DNA of 5,069 bases from Candidatus Njordarchaeota archaeon. GTDB taxonomy: Archaea; Asgardarchaeota; Njordarchaeia; Njordarchaeales; Njordarchaeaceae. Made by a program: the position numbers and the translations under genes. This document shows, piece after piece, positions 1 through 5,010 of the stretch (position 1 is its first letter; each line of letters begins with the position of its first letter). The notes below the pieces were generated by a model. The model was not told where the DNA came from and searched no databases. It worked only from the letters and a program-made list of their open reading frames with translations. Location: contig JAHKLG010000112.1 in assembly GCA_029856625.1 (NCBI GenBank), forward strand, positions 1 through 5,069, written 5' to 3'.

Positions 1-95
1 ATTCCAAGAGGACATCACAAACCGATCTTTAATAAATATTTTGGTTCTTAGTTTGATCCATGGGCTGTTTCTAGTTAGTTAGATTTAGATAGTTT

Positions 96-115
96 TTCCT
101 AGCCACGGCTAGGAA
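96..115. repeat. Perfect 9-bp inverted repeat (hairpin)
   Basis: TTCCTAGCC is followed by AC and then by its exact complement GGCTAGGAA; as RNA this is a stem of eight pairs with a CACG or GUGG loop. It lies about 85-100 nt beyond the sufB stop on that gene's strand, and about 45 nt beyond the possible plus-strand gene end at 51. Neither strand has a T run directly after the stem (T5 precedes it on plus), so it is not a classical intrinsic terminator. It may be a protein-binding dyad, a transcript 3'-end stabiliser or chance; its role is unknown. Confidence 0.6.
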
Positions 116-116
116 G

Positions 117-145
117 AGCAGAAGATGGGAGCAGATGGAAGCAGA
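117..145 (+). repeat. Three spaced AGCAGA direct repeats
   Basis: AGCAGA occurs at 117-122, 130-135 and 140-145, with AGATGG also repeated between copies, giving a short purine-rich degenerate direct repeat on the plus strand. It lies directly beside the inverted repeat at 96-115 in the non-coding region. It may be simple low-complexity sequence or a binding site; nothing in the window distinguishes these. Confidence 0.4.
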
Positions 146-165
146 ACCCAAATCATCAACACACC

Positions 166-171
166 AAAAAA
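166..171 (-). terminator. Possible U-tract terminator of the sufCB transcript
   Basis: Read on the minus strand this is GTTTTTTGG, a run of six T about 28 nt past the sufB stop codon. Archaeal RNA polymerase can terminate at U-rich tracts without a hairpin, so this is the nearest plausible end for the sufC-sufB mRNA. The assignment rests on position and composition only. Confidence 0.35.
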
Positions 172-198
172 CTTCACTAAGTTGTTTATGCTGGTGCT

Positions 199-1422
199 TT
201 ATAAAGCCTTGGCCATTTTATCGATTGTTGCCTGAATTACTTTCTTCAAGTTTTCTGGTATTCCTTTTATTTCAACATTCATGAATCCGCGTACTAGGAA
301 TGATTCAGCTTCTTCTCTTGTGAATCCTCGAGCCATGAGGTATAATATCTCATCTTCAGCAATTTTTCCTATCGAAGCTTCATGTGTGAGCTCTACATCA
401 GAATGGGAAGCTTCGAGTTCCGGTATCGTAATTATCTTAGCACTATTCGATAATAATAGTCCCATGCATTCTAGATGGCCCTTTATACCTGGAGCTTTGC
501 CAATTAGCCGTCCTCTAGCCACTCCTACGGCATTATCCTTTGCTACGATTCTGGAAATGATCTCTCCAGCGGTGTTAGGGGCTTCGAAAATTATTTCGTT
601 TCCTAGGTCTATATTAGATGATTTTGATGTTACGATGATTGATGAGAGATGGGCTTTAGCATTTTCTCCTATTAATTTGACCGTGGGATATGATTGTAGA
701 GATTTAACGGGGGTCATATTAATGTAGTTTGAGACGAATTCTCCTCCTTCCTCTATGATTACTCCTGTTCGTGGTCTCACATGCATATTTTCTCCCCATC
801 CGTGTATCATGATATATGAGAGCTTAGCGTTTTCTCCAACGTAGAATTCGCTGATTCCTGCATGTAAGGCTATTACTTCCCTCATTATTGCGCATCCCGT
901 GATTACGTGAGCCTCGGAGTTGGGTTCTAGGATTATGATATTATGAGGGGCTTGTAAGATATTGTTTGATGTTATTAACAAGCATGATTGGATGGGCTGT
1001 TTGATCTTATGGCCTTCCTTAACAATTATTACGTAGCCTCCTTTTCCATAAAGTTCTGCGATGGCGGTGTAAATATCTTTATCTACTCGTAGAGCTCTCC
1101 AATAATATTCTAAGAACTCCCTTCCATACTCGTCTAGAGCATCCTCGAGCGATAGGATTTCTATTCCAGGGATTTTGGAATAATACTCAAGAACAGCTGT
1201 ATCTACTTGATAATAAGTTCCTGCTCTATTTCGGCCAGTAACATCAATACCGACTTTCTCTAAGAGATTTGAGTACTCCTCTAAATTGATTAATTTTTTC
1301 TCGCTGAGGAGTTTATCGAGCTTAATAATAGATAATAAGTCAATATCTGCCTGTGAAACGTACTTGTTAAAATACATTTTTGCTCTTTTTCTGTACTCTG
1401 ATCTGAGAGAATTAATCGACAT
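199..1422 (-). CDS. sufB: SufB/SufD-family Fe-S cluster assembly scaffold (SufB)
   Basis: This is a 407-residue protein of the SufB/SufD beta-helix family, the scaffold on which SufC drives assembly of Fe-S clusters in the cytoplasm. The C-terminal half is diagnostic: GHLECMGLLLS supplies Cys319, at the place of the essential cysteine of SufB (Cys405 in E. coli), and ELTHEASIGKIAEDE supplies His347 and Glu348, matching the conserved HEA..KI.ED block. These ligand-type residues favour SufB over SufD. The N-terminal ~120 residues are a helical region without recognised motifs. The frame is open for 32 more codons upstream (to ATG 1518), but that part only shadows sufC. The chosen ATG (1420-1422) overlaps the sufC stop by 11 nt and has GGGATC four bases upstream. 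At 407 aa it is shorter than bacterial SufB (~495 aa), as expected for archaea. No sufD, sufS or sufE is nearby, so it probably acts as a homodimer with SufC. Confidence 0.92.
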   Translation of the reverse strand: MSINSLRSEYRKRAKMYFNKYVSQADIDLLSIIKLDKLLSEKKLINLEEYSNLLEKVGIDVTGRNRAGTYYQVDTAVLEYYSKIPGIEILSLEDALDEYGREFLEYYWRALRVDKDIYTAIAELYGKGGYVIIVKEGHKIKQPIQSCLLITSNNILQAPHNIIILEPNSEAHVITGCAIMREVIALHAGISEFYVGENAKLSYIMIHGWGENMHVRPRTGVIIEEGGEFVSNYINMTPVKSLQSYPTVKLIGENAKAHLSSIIVTSKSSNIDLGNEIIFEAPNTAGEIISRIVAKDNAVGVARGRLIGKAPGIKGHLECMGLLLSNSAKIITIPELEASHSDVELTHEASIGKIAEDEILYLMARGFTREEAESFLVRGFMNVEIKGIPENLKKVIQATIDKMAKAL

Positions 1423-2158
1423 AGCAGATCCCTTCACATTTTTTGCATCGTGCGAAACCATGCTCAAGAACATGGTTAAGAACAATTGTTGGTGGACCGT
1501 AGCAGGTAATTTTACCATTCAACATAATGTAAGCAATATCAATGCGCACGTGTTTTGCGATTATCCCTGTATGAGAAATAATGATAAGTGACCTGCCATC
1601 TCTCTGAAGCTCGTTCCTTATAACCTTTCCTAAGATTCCCACACTTTCAACGTCTACGCCGGAATCTATTTCATCTAGTATCACGAATGTGGGATTCTGG
1701 AGTAGTATCAGAAAGAGTTCAGTTCTCTTCATTTCTCCACCACTAAAGCCTACATTAATCTCCCTATCCAAGAATCCTTCTAGTTTCATCTCCTTGACCA
1801 ATCTACGGATTTTTTCATCTGGATTCTTTTCTCCTCTTTTGCGAAGAATAGCCATTGCCAACTCTCTTAATTTTATTCCTCTTAATTTTGGTGGTATCTG
1901 AAAAGATGCAGAAATACCCATCTTAACGCGTTTTTCTAATGGGAGATCAGTAATATCTATATTATTGAAGAGTATCTTGCCAGATAATATTTTGTATTTA
2001 GGATTACCTATAAGTACTTGAGCAAGTGTGGATTTGCCAGAACCATTAGGCCCCATTAAAAGAATAGTTTTTCCGTTGCCTATTTCTAGATTTATTCCTC
2101 TTAATATTACTTTATTGTCTACCCCTGCGCATAAGTTAATAATCTTTAACTCCGGCAT
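1412..2158 (-). CDS. sufC: SufC, ABC-type ATPase of Fe-S cluster assembly
   Basis: This 248-residue soluble ABC ATPase powers Fe-S cluster assembly on SufB. Visible motifs in order: Walker A GPNGSGKST (36-44, Lys42), Q-loop in ASFQIPPKL (Gln87), signature FSGGE followed by MKR (138-145), Walker B FVILDE (158-163, catalytic Glu163), D-loop IDSGVD (164-169) and H-loop SHTG (His196). FSGGEMKR and LDEIDSGVD are the forms typical of SufC rather than transporter ATPases. Length matches the family (~250 aa). The ATG is preceded by GGGAGG at seven bases. It is the first gene of a two-gene operon and overlaps sufB by 11 nt. An unusual point is the extreme C-terminus, RCKKCEGICYVD, with Cys238, Cys241 and Cys245 in a C-x2-C-x3-C array that could bind metal or a cluster. 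The sufC identity is secure; the meaning of the tail is not. Confidence 0.95.
   Translation of the reverse strand: MPELKIINLCAGVDNKVILRGINLEIGNGKTILLMGPNGSGKSTLAQVLIGNPKYKILSGKILFNNIDITDLPLEKRVKMGISASFQIPPKLRGIKLRELAMAILRKRGEKNPDEKIRRLVKEMKLEGFLDREINVGFSGGEMKRTELFLILLQNPTFVILDEIDSGVDVESVGILGKVIRNELQRDGRSLIIISHTGIIAKHVRIDIAYIMLNGKITCYGPPTIVLNHVLEHGFARCKKCEGICYVD
1427..1435 (-). promoter_or_regulatory. Ribosome binding site of sufB inside sufC
   Basis: On the minus strand GAAGGGATC sits four bases before the proposed sufB ATG. It partly matches the archaeal anti-SD complement (GGAGGTGATC). It supports the start at 1422 over the open-frame ATG at 1518 and implies translational coupling, since ribosomes finishing sufC pass directly over it. 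The same bases encode Glu-Gly-Ile in the cysteine-rich tail of SufC. Confidence 0.6.
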
Positions 2159-2164
2159 TAAGTA

Positions 2165-2205
2165 GCCTCCCTAAGCCAGTTATCCCAACTTTATTACTTA
2201 AAAAC
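2165..2205 (-). promoter_or_regulatory. Promoter and ribosome binding site of the sufCB operon
   Basis: On the minus strand a TATA-like box GTTTTTAAG (2205-2197) lies about 42 nt before the sufC ATG, predicting a start of transcription near 2175. GGGAGGC (2171-2165) is a strong Shine-Dalgarno sequence seven bases from the ATG. The leader would be only about 17 nt, with no room for a riboswitch; any control would act at the promoter. Positions are inferred from consensus spacing. Confidence 0.5.
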
Positions 2206-2221
2206 TTCGTGAAATAACGTA

Positions 2222-2262
2222 CATTTTTACCATCATCACTAGTTTTATTTCAATATGGGTGA
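2222..2262 (+). promoter_or_regulatory. Weak promoter and ribosome binding site of the helical-repeat gene
   Basis: CATTTTTACC at 2222-2231 is a weak TATA candidate about 42 nt before the ATG at 2269, the same distance as in the divergent sufC promoter. GGTGA at 2258-2262 pairs with the anti-SD and is six bases from the ATG, which fixes this start. The two divergent promoters lie within roughly 35 bp, so occupancy of one could affect the other. Confidence 0.4.
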
Positions 2263-2268
2263 ATCGAA

Positions 2269-2973
2269 ATGGGCGTGCCAGATATAAGAGCTTTAAGTAT
2301 TGAAGAGTTAAAGGATCTTCTAGGTAAAGCTAATCATGAGGAGAAAAATAACATTGTTAAGCAATATAAGGATTACCTTTTAGGAGACGAATTAAAGAAG
2401 AAATTAGAGGTAACTAATGCCAATGTGGTAATTGATATAATGTTGTCTCTTCCCGAAGATTTCTTTCCAGACTTCATATCGGCGCATGAAGAAGTAATAG
2501 CTCAGAAAATTCTTGAAGTGGAGCCTAATACGATTGCGAAGATTTTTGAAACATTATCAACGCCGATGAGGAAGGAGTTTAATAGAAGGTTTAGGATAGT
2601 GGTCGAAAACCGCGTGCGTAAAATGGGTCTGCGTGACATTCTCAGAATGATATATAATGTATCACCACCAAATAGAAGCAGTTTATTAAGTGCTATTAAA
2701 GCCTATCTAATGCATCCAGATTTCGAGACAATTCTCTTGAAAGAAGACCTTGAAACATTGGAGGAGTTTCTGTCTGTTTTACCTGAGGATACTAGAACTT
2801 CGCTTGTAAAGAGGCATAAAAGTTTCTTATTAGGTGATAAATTTGGAGAAAAAGTTAGAGAAGCTAGTAATGAGGCAATCGTGAATGTTTTAAGATGGTT
2901 CCCTAAGGATATTTACGACGAGTTCGTAAGGACGTTTAAGAGTATCTTAGAAGAGAAGGGTTTAAGGCTGTGA
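2269..2973 (+). CDS. Uncharacterised all-helical repeat protein (probable alpha-solenoid)
   Basis: I do not recognise a named family. The 234-residue product is almost wholly predicted amphipathic helix, highly charged, without signal peptide, membrane segment, cysteine or catalytic motif, so it is probably cytoplasmic. It reads as about six units of 34-41 residues, starting near 10, 51, 87, 121, 161 and 201. Each has a first helix (e.g. VVIDIMLSL), often a Pro/Asp turn (LPEDF, LPEDT, FPKDI), and a second helix ending in a hydrophobic-charged stretch. Residues 11-84 align without gaps to 161-234 (about 16 identities in 74; LLGD at 37-40 and 187-190). Such paired-helix repeats usually form a curved solenoid binding protein or nucleic acid; a loose likeness to the helical N-domain of MgtE transporters is structural only. 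The ATG follows GGTGA by six bases. The gene is divergent from sufC and its end overlaps the convergent phosphatase gene by 12 bp. The function is unknown. Confidence 0.8.
   Translation: MGVPDIRALSIEELKDLLGKANHEEKNNIVKQYKDYLLGDELKKKLEVTNANVVIDIMLSLPEDFFPDFISAHEEVIAQKILEVEPNTIAKIFETLSTPMRKEFNRRFRIVVENRVRKMGLRDILRMIYNVSPPNRSSLLSAIKAYLMHPDFETILLKEDLETLEEFLSVLPEDTRTSLVKRHKSFLLGDKFGEKVREASNEAIVNVLRWFPKDIYDEFVRTFKSILEEKGLRL
2299..2970 (+). repeat. Internal protein-level duplication within the helical-repeat gene
   Basis: Codons 11-84 (2299-2520) and 161-234 (2749-2970) encode segments that align without any gap at an offset of 150 residues. Matches include KxxK(S/D)(Y/F)LLGD at 31-40 versus 181-190 and LPED versus FPKD at 61-64 versus 211-214. 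Identity is only about 22 percent but hydrophobic positions coincide throughout. Four intervening units of about 37.5 residues would give the 150-residue offset. The copies are too diverged for a recent duplication. Confidence 0.6.
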
Positions 2974-3699
2974 AATTGAAGATAGAATTTCCTCAGCTAG
3001 GGCTATTATTAAATCACCATCACTTAGATCACTTACAACCTTTGCCATCTTCTTTAATTTTTCTGATGCGTTTGCGGGGGCAATTGAATATTTTGCAACC
3101 CTAAACATCGGTATATCATTATTTCCATCCCCAATAACTATTGTCTCATCAAGACTAACGTTTATCAGCTCTAGGACTCGGAGGAGAGCTGAGCCTTTAT
3201 CCACGCCTATTGGATTTATATGCACTGCAAATCCCGAATCAAGAACGGTGACGTTACTTATTCCTTGCTTCTTAAGAACTTCCAGAATTTCCTCTTCGCT
3301 CATCCCCATAGTCTTCCTAGTTCTTTTAAACGCAAGATCCCCTCTTCTGCACTTATTATCGGGGACGCTTTTAAAACCAATACTGGTCATTACCGTAATG
3401 ATTCTTTCTTTTATTTCTGTTTCAAACTCTCTTATGAATACAGGTTTTAAGTAATATCCGATTACGCTACCGCTCTCTGCAATAACGGGGCTTTTGAAGC
3501 CGAGATACTTAGCTAAAGAGCTTACCACATCAAATAATCTGCTAGAACAGAGAATTACATGAATTCCTTTCTCATGGACTTTTCTTAGGGCAGCTATTGC
3601 TCCTAAATGGAGACTTTGCCTAGCATCCGTTAAGGTTCCATCCACATCAGTCACTATTGCCTTGACTATCTTTATTCCTAAGCGTTCTAATATTCTCAC
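2962..3699 (-). CDS. HAD-superfamily phosphatase, phosphoglycolate phosphatase type (archaeal, Cof-like)
   Basis: This 245-residue enzyme has all four HAD motifs: TDVDGTLTD (nucleophile Asp18, acid Asp20), CSSR (Ser52 or Ser53), Lys168 in NPIGVDKGSAL, and GDGNNDIPMF (Asp191, Asp195). The cap lies between motifs II and III (about 75-160), as in type C2 caps of the Cof/SPP group. The ESG segment after motif II and the DKG block resemble archaeal phosphoglycolate phosphatases, which dephosphorylate 2-phosphoglycolate. Sucrose-phosphate or mannosyl-3-phosphoglycerate phosphatase are alternatives that motifs alone do not exclude. It is about 15-20 residues longer than typical archaeal members, with roughly 10 residues before the first strand. 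The start is GTG (3697-3699), supported by AGGAGG seven bases upstream; no other start codon lies close before motif I. It is divergent from the Roadblock gene and its last codons overlap the convergent helical-repeat gene by 12 bp. Confidence 0.88.
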   Translation of the reverse strand: MRILERLGIKIVKAIVTDVDGTLTDARQSLHLGAIAALRKVHEKGIHVILCSSRLFDVVSSLAKYLGFKSPVIAESGSVIGYYLKPVFIREFETEIKERIITVMTSIGFKSVPDNKCRRGDLAFKRTRKTMGMSEEEILEVLKKQGISNVTVLDSGFAVHINPIGVDKGSALLRVLELINVSLDETIVIGDGNNDIPMFRVAKYSIAPANASEKLKKMAKVVSDLSDGDLIIALAEEILSSISQP

Positions 3700-3706
3700 A
3701 GAGAAA

Positions 3707-3712
3707 CCTCCT
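3707..3712 (-). promoter_or_regulatory. Strong ribosome binding site deciding the GTG start of the HAD gene
   Basis: On the minus strand AGGAGG (within TTAGGAGGTTT) lies seven bases before GTG at 3699-3697. It is the strongest Shine-Dalgarno in the window and compensates for the non-ATG start. It is the main reason for accepting the N-terminal extension before the HAD core. Confidence 0.7.
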
Positions 3713-3727
3713 AACCAAAGCTTTTTA

Positions 3728-3775
3728 TTATTAAAACGCCTTTTTTGGGTTAGTTGCCAGTTAAGAATATTTAAG
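3728..3775 (-). promoter_or_regulatory. Candidate promoter elements of the HAD gene
   Basis: Two TATA-like boxes are visible on the minus strand. TTTTAATAA (3736-3728) would start transcription close to the Shine-Dalgarno, leaving almost no leader. CTTAAATATTC (3775-3765) would start near 3743 and give a leader of roughly 40 nt. The second fits the use of an SD better. The choice cannot be made from sequence alone. Confidence 0.35.
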
Positions 3776-3795
3776 ACATATCTAGGTACTCAATG

Positions 3796-3841
3796 TTTTA
3801 TTTACAAATATGTGTGAAATCGTTTCCTTTAATGTTGGTGA
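3796..3841 (+). promoter_or_regulatory. Promoter and ribosome binding site of the Roadblock gene
   Basis: TTTTATTTA at 3796-3804 is a TATA-like box about 48 nt before the ATG, predicting transcription from near 3826. GGTGA at 3837-3841 is six bases from the ATG at 3848. The same GGTGA type and spacing serve the helical-repeat gene. Assignment is from consensus and distance only. Confidence 0.45.
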
Positions 3842-3847
3842 AACTTA

Positions 3848-4294
3848 ATGAGTGATATCATTGACAAAGACGAGATTCTATCAGCGTTGATCAGTGAGTC
3901 AGCTATTAGTGAGATAGTGGATAAAGTGCTAAAAATTCTAAGGGGCTTAGTGAGTGCTGAAAATGGAATAATTGGTGCCCTTATAGCTACCCCAGAGGGA
4001 TTTCCAATAGCGAGTTATCCTCCCGAAGTTTTTCGGGAAGAGGCTAAAGTTTCGGCGGCTATTGCAGCTATTTTTGCGACCTCTGAAAGAAATGCTTTAG
4101 ACGTGGCTAGGGAGCATGTTGATTATGTAGCTATTAAGACGGAAAAAAGGTATATCCTTTTGAGATTAGTCGGTGAGGATCATATACTCTCCGTAATTAC
4201 AGATGAGAAAGCAAAGCTAGGTATAGTTATGAGGGATATTAATAAGGCAATAGAGCAACTGAAGAAGATCCTGGCAAGAAAACCCTCTGGTTAG
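3848..4294 (+). CDS. Roadblock/LC7 (MglB-like) domain protein
   Basis: The 148-residue product is a single Roadblock/LC7 domain (about 22-143) behind a short acidic N-terminal helix (DIIDKDEILSALI). Family marks are a first helix, GIIGALIATPEGFPIAS (40-56, the strand-turn-strand with the Pro-Glu-Gly-Phe turn in place of the usual DG), helix SAAIAAIFATSERNA (69-83), and paired strands YILLRLVGEDHILSVITDE followed by KLGIVMRDINKAIEQLKKIL. Roadblock proteins dimerise and bind or regulate Ras-like GTPases (MglB with MglA in bacteria, Ragulator subunits in eukaryotes); many archaea carry stand-alone copies. No GTPase gene is in the window, so the partner is unknown. It is soluble, without signal peptide or membrane helix. 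It is transcribed alone from a divergent region and its TAG overlaps the convergent downstream gene by 4 bp. The domain call is strong; the cellular role is inference. Confidence 0.88.
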   Translation: MSDIIDKDEILSALISESAISEIVDKVLKILRGLVSAENGIIGALIATPEGFPIASYPPEVFREEAKVSAAIAAIFATSERNALDVAREHVDYVAIKTEKRYILLRLVGEDHILSVITDEKAKLGIVMRDINKAIEQLKKILARKPSG

Positions 4295-5010
4295 ATAGGT
4301 TCAATAATTATTCTCCTTCTCCCTTCCTCGTCTACCACGCTTACCAGTACCTTCTCTCCAAGTCTTATATATTTAAGTTCCTCCTTTCCAATGTAAACCG
4401 CTTTTCCTGCACCAAGTTTGGAAACTTTTCTGACGTTAGATATGAGAACTCTTCCAGCTCCTCCTCTCTGAATAGCATTCTTTGCGAGTAATACGGCCAT
4501 CCTAATAAGAACTCTCAATTTGATGAAATGTTCTATATTTCTCACTTTAGCGAGCTCTTCATATATCTTCTCTAATTCCCTAATCATATAATCTAAATTT
4601 TCCTTGTCTACTGTGGAGATCTTTGTAAATGATAGTGGAAAAATGGACCCATCTCTTATCATTTTAAGCATGGAGATTGCGTTAGGTATTTTTTCAAAAT
4701 TTAGGAATACTTCTGTCTCGTTTTCTGGGAGGGTTATTCCGTAATGATGGAGTTTCTCTGAGATTTGTTTGAGTTTTTTAAGAATTTCTGAGAGATTTAT
4801 TGGGATTAATTGCCCATTTGGAGATGGTTTATAGGCATAGATCTCGCTGTCTTTGAGGAAGAATAAGAACGGGAAGAAAACGTTATCTAATCCTAGAACA
4901 GATTTAAACCATCCATCTTCACCAGGCAGGATCGCTATTAAATCCGAACGCCATCCTGTTTTTCTAGGTTCTTCATATTCTGGGGAGAGAACTGTTATTT
5001 CCTCATTCAT
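4291..5010 (-). CDS. Uncharacterised protein with AbrB-like C-terminal domain; 5' end uncertain
   Basis: I do not recognise the whole protein. In the 239-residue reading, residues 1-95 are mixed and include an aromatic hydrophobic stretch (VFFPFLFFL, 44-52) too short and too near charges to be a clear membrane helix. Residues 105-180 are helical, with a possible coiled coil near 135-157 (EELAKV end). Residues about 192-239 resemble the swapped-hairpin AbrB/SpoVT fold: VSKLGAGKAVYIGKEEL, then LGEKVLVSV, then a final beta strand RRRIIIEPI, similar to the usual GxxxIPKxxxxxLxxGdxV pattern. This suggests DNA binding or a dimerising barrel. The preceding QRGGAGRV is basic. The ATG has only GGAGAGATC 12 bases upstream, a poor distance, and the frame stays open to the window edge (19 more codons), so the gene may begin outside. 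Its TAA overlaps the Roadblock TAG by 4 bp, end to end. Confidence 0.75.
   Translation of the reverse strand: MNEEITVLSPEYEEPRKTGWRSDLIAILPGEDGWFKSVLGLDNVFFPFLFFLKDSEIYAYKPSPNGQLIPINLSEILKKLKQISEKLHHYGITLPENETEVFLNFEKIPNAISMLKMIRDGSIFPLSFTKISTVDKENLDYMIRELEKIYEELAKVRNIEHFIKLRVLIRMAVLLAKNAIQRGGAGRVLISNVRKVSKLGAGKAVYIGKEELKYIRLGEKVLVSVVDEEGRRRIIIEPI

Larger units (their letters stand above)
1..198. other. Non-coding stretch downstream of sufB, with a possible gene end at 1-51
   Basis: No convincing complete gene lies here. The plus-strand frame starting at base 1 is open for 16 codons (beginning IPRG, ending YFGS) and stops at TAG 49-51, so it could be the 3' end of a rightward gene lying mostly outside the window, which would converge with the sufCB operon. 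It is too short to identify. The remainder holds an inverted repeat, a purine-rich AGCAGA repeat cluster and a T tract on the minus strand, each listed separately. No tRNA cloverleaf was seen, and the box C/D search was inconclusive. Confidence 0.45.

Noticed and set aside
96..115. Classical intrinsic terminator
   Set aside because: The stem is perfect but neither strand has a T run immediately downstream of it.
120..165. Box C/D small RNA on the minus strand (TTGATGAT resembles a C box)
   Set aside because: The first base does not fit RUGAUGA and no CUGA D box follows at a suitable distance.
281..727. Plus-strand open frame of 148 codons opposite sufB
   Set aside because: It is antisense to the conserved SufB core, has no family resemblance and no SD; it is a shadow of the real gene.
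1423..1518. N-terminal extension of SufB to an ATG at 1518
   Set aside because: The 32 extra codons lie wholly within sufC in another frame and do not resemble the family; the internal ATG at 1422 has a nearby SD and a normal operon overlap.
1286..1591. Plus-strand open frame opposite the sufB/sufC junction
   Set aside because: It spans two real minus-strand genes and gives a low-complexity product without motifs; a shadow.
1689..1901. Plus-strand open frame opposite the SufC signature region
   Set aside because: It is antisense to FSGGE and Walker B coding sequence; a shadow.
3220..3454. Two overlapping plus-strand open frames opposite the HAD gene
   Set aside because: Both are antisense to the cap region of a clear phosphatase and lack start signals; shadows.
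3761..3777. Operator dyad TTAAGAATATTTAA between the HAD and Roadblock genes
   Set aside because: The symmetry is imperfect and the sequence is AT-rich enough to arise as a TATA element or by chance.
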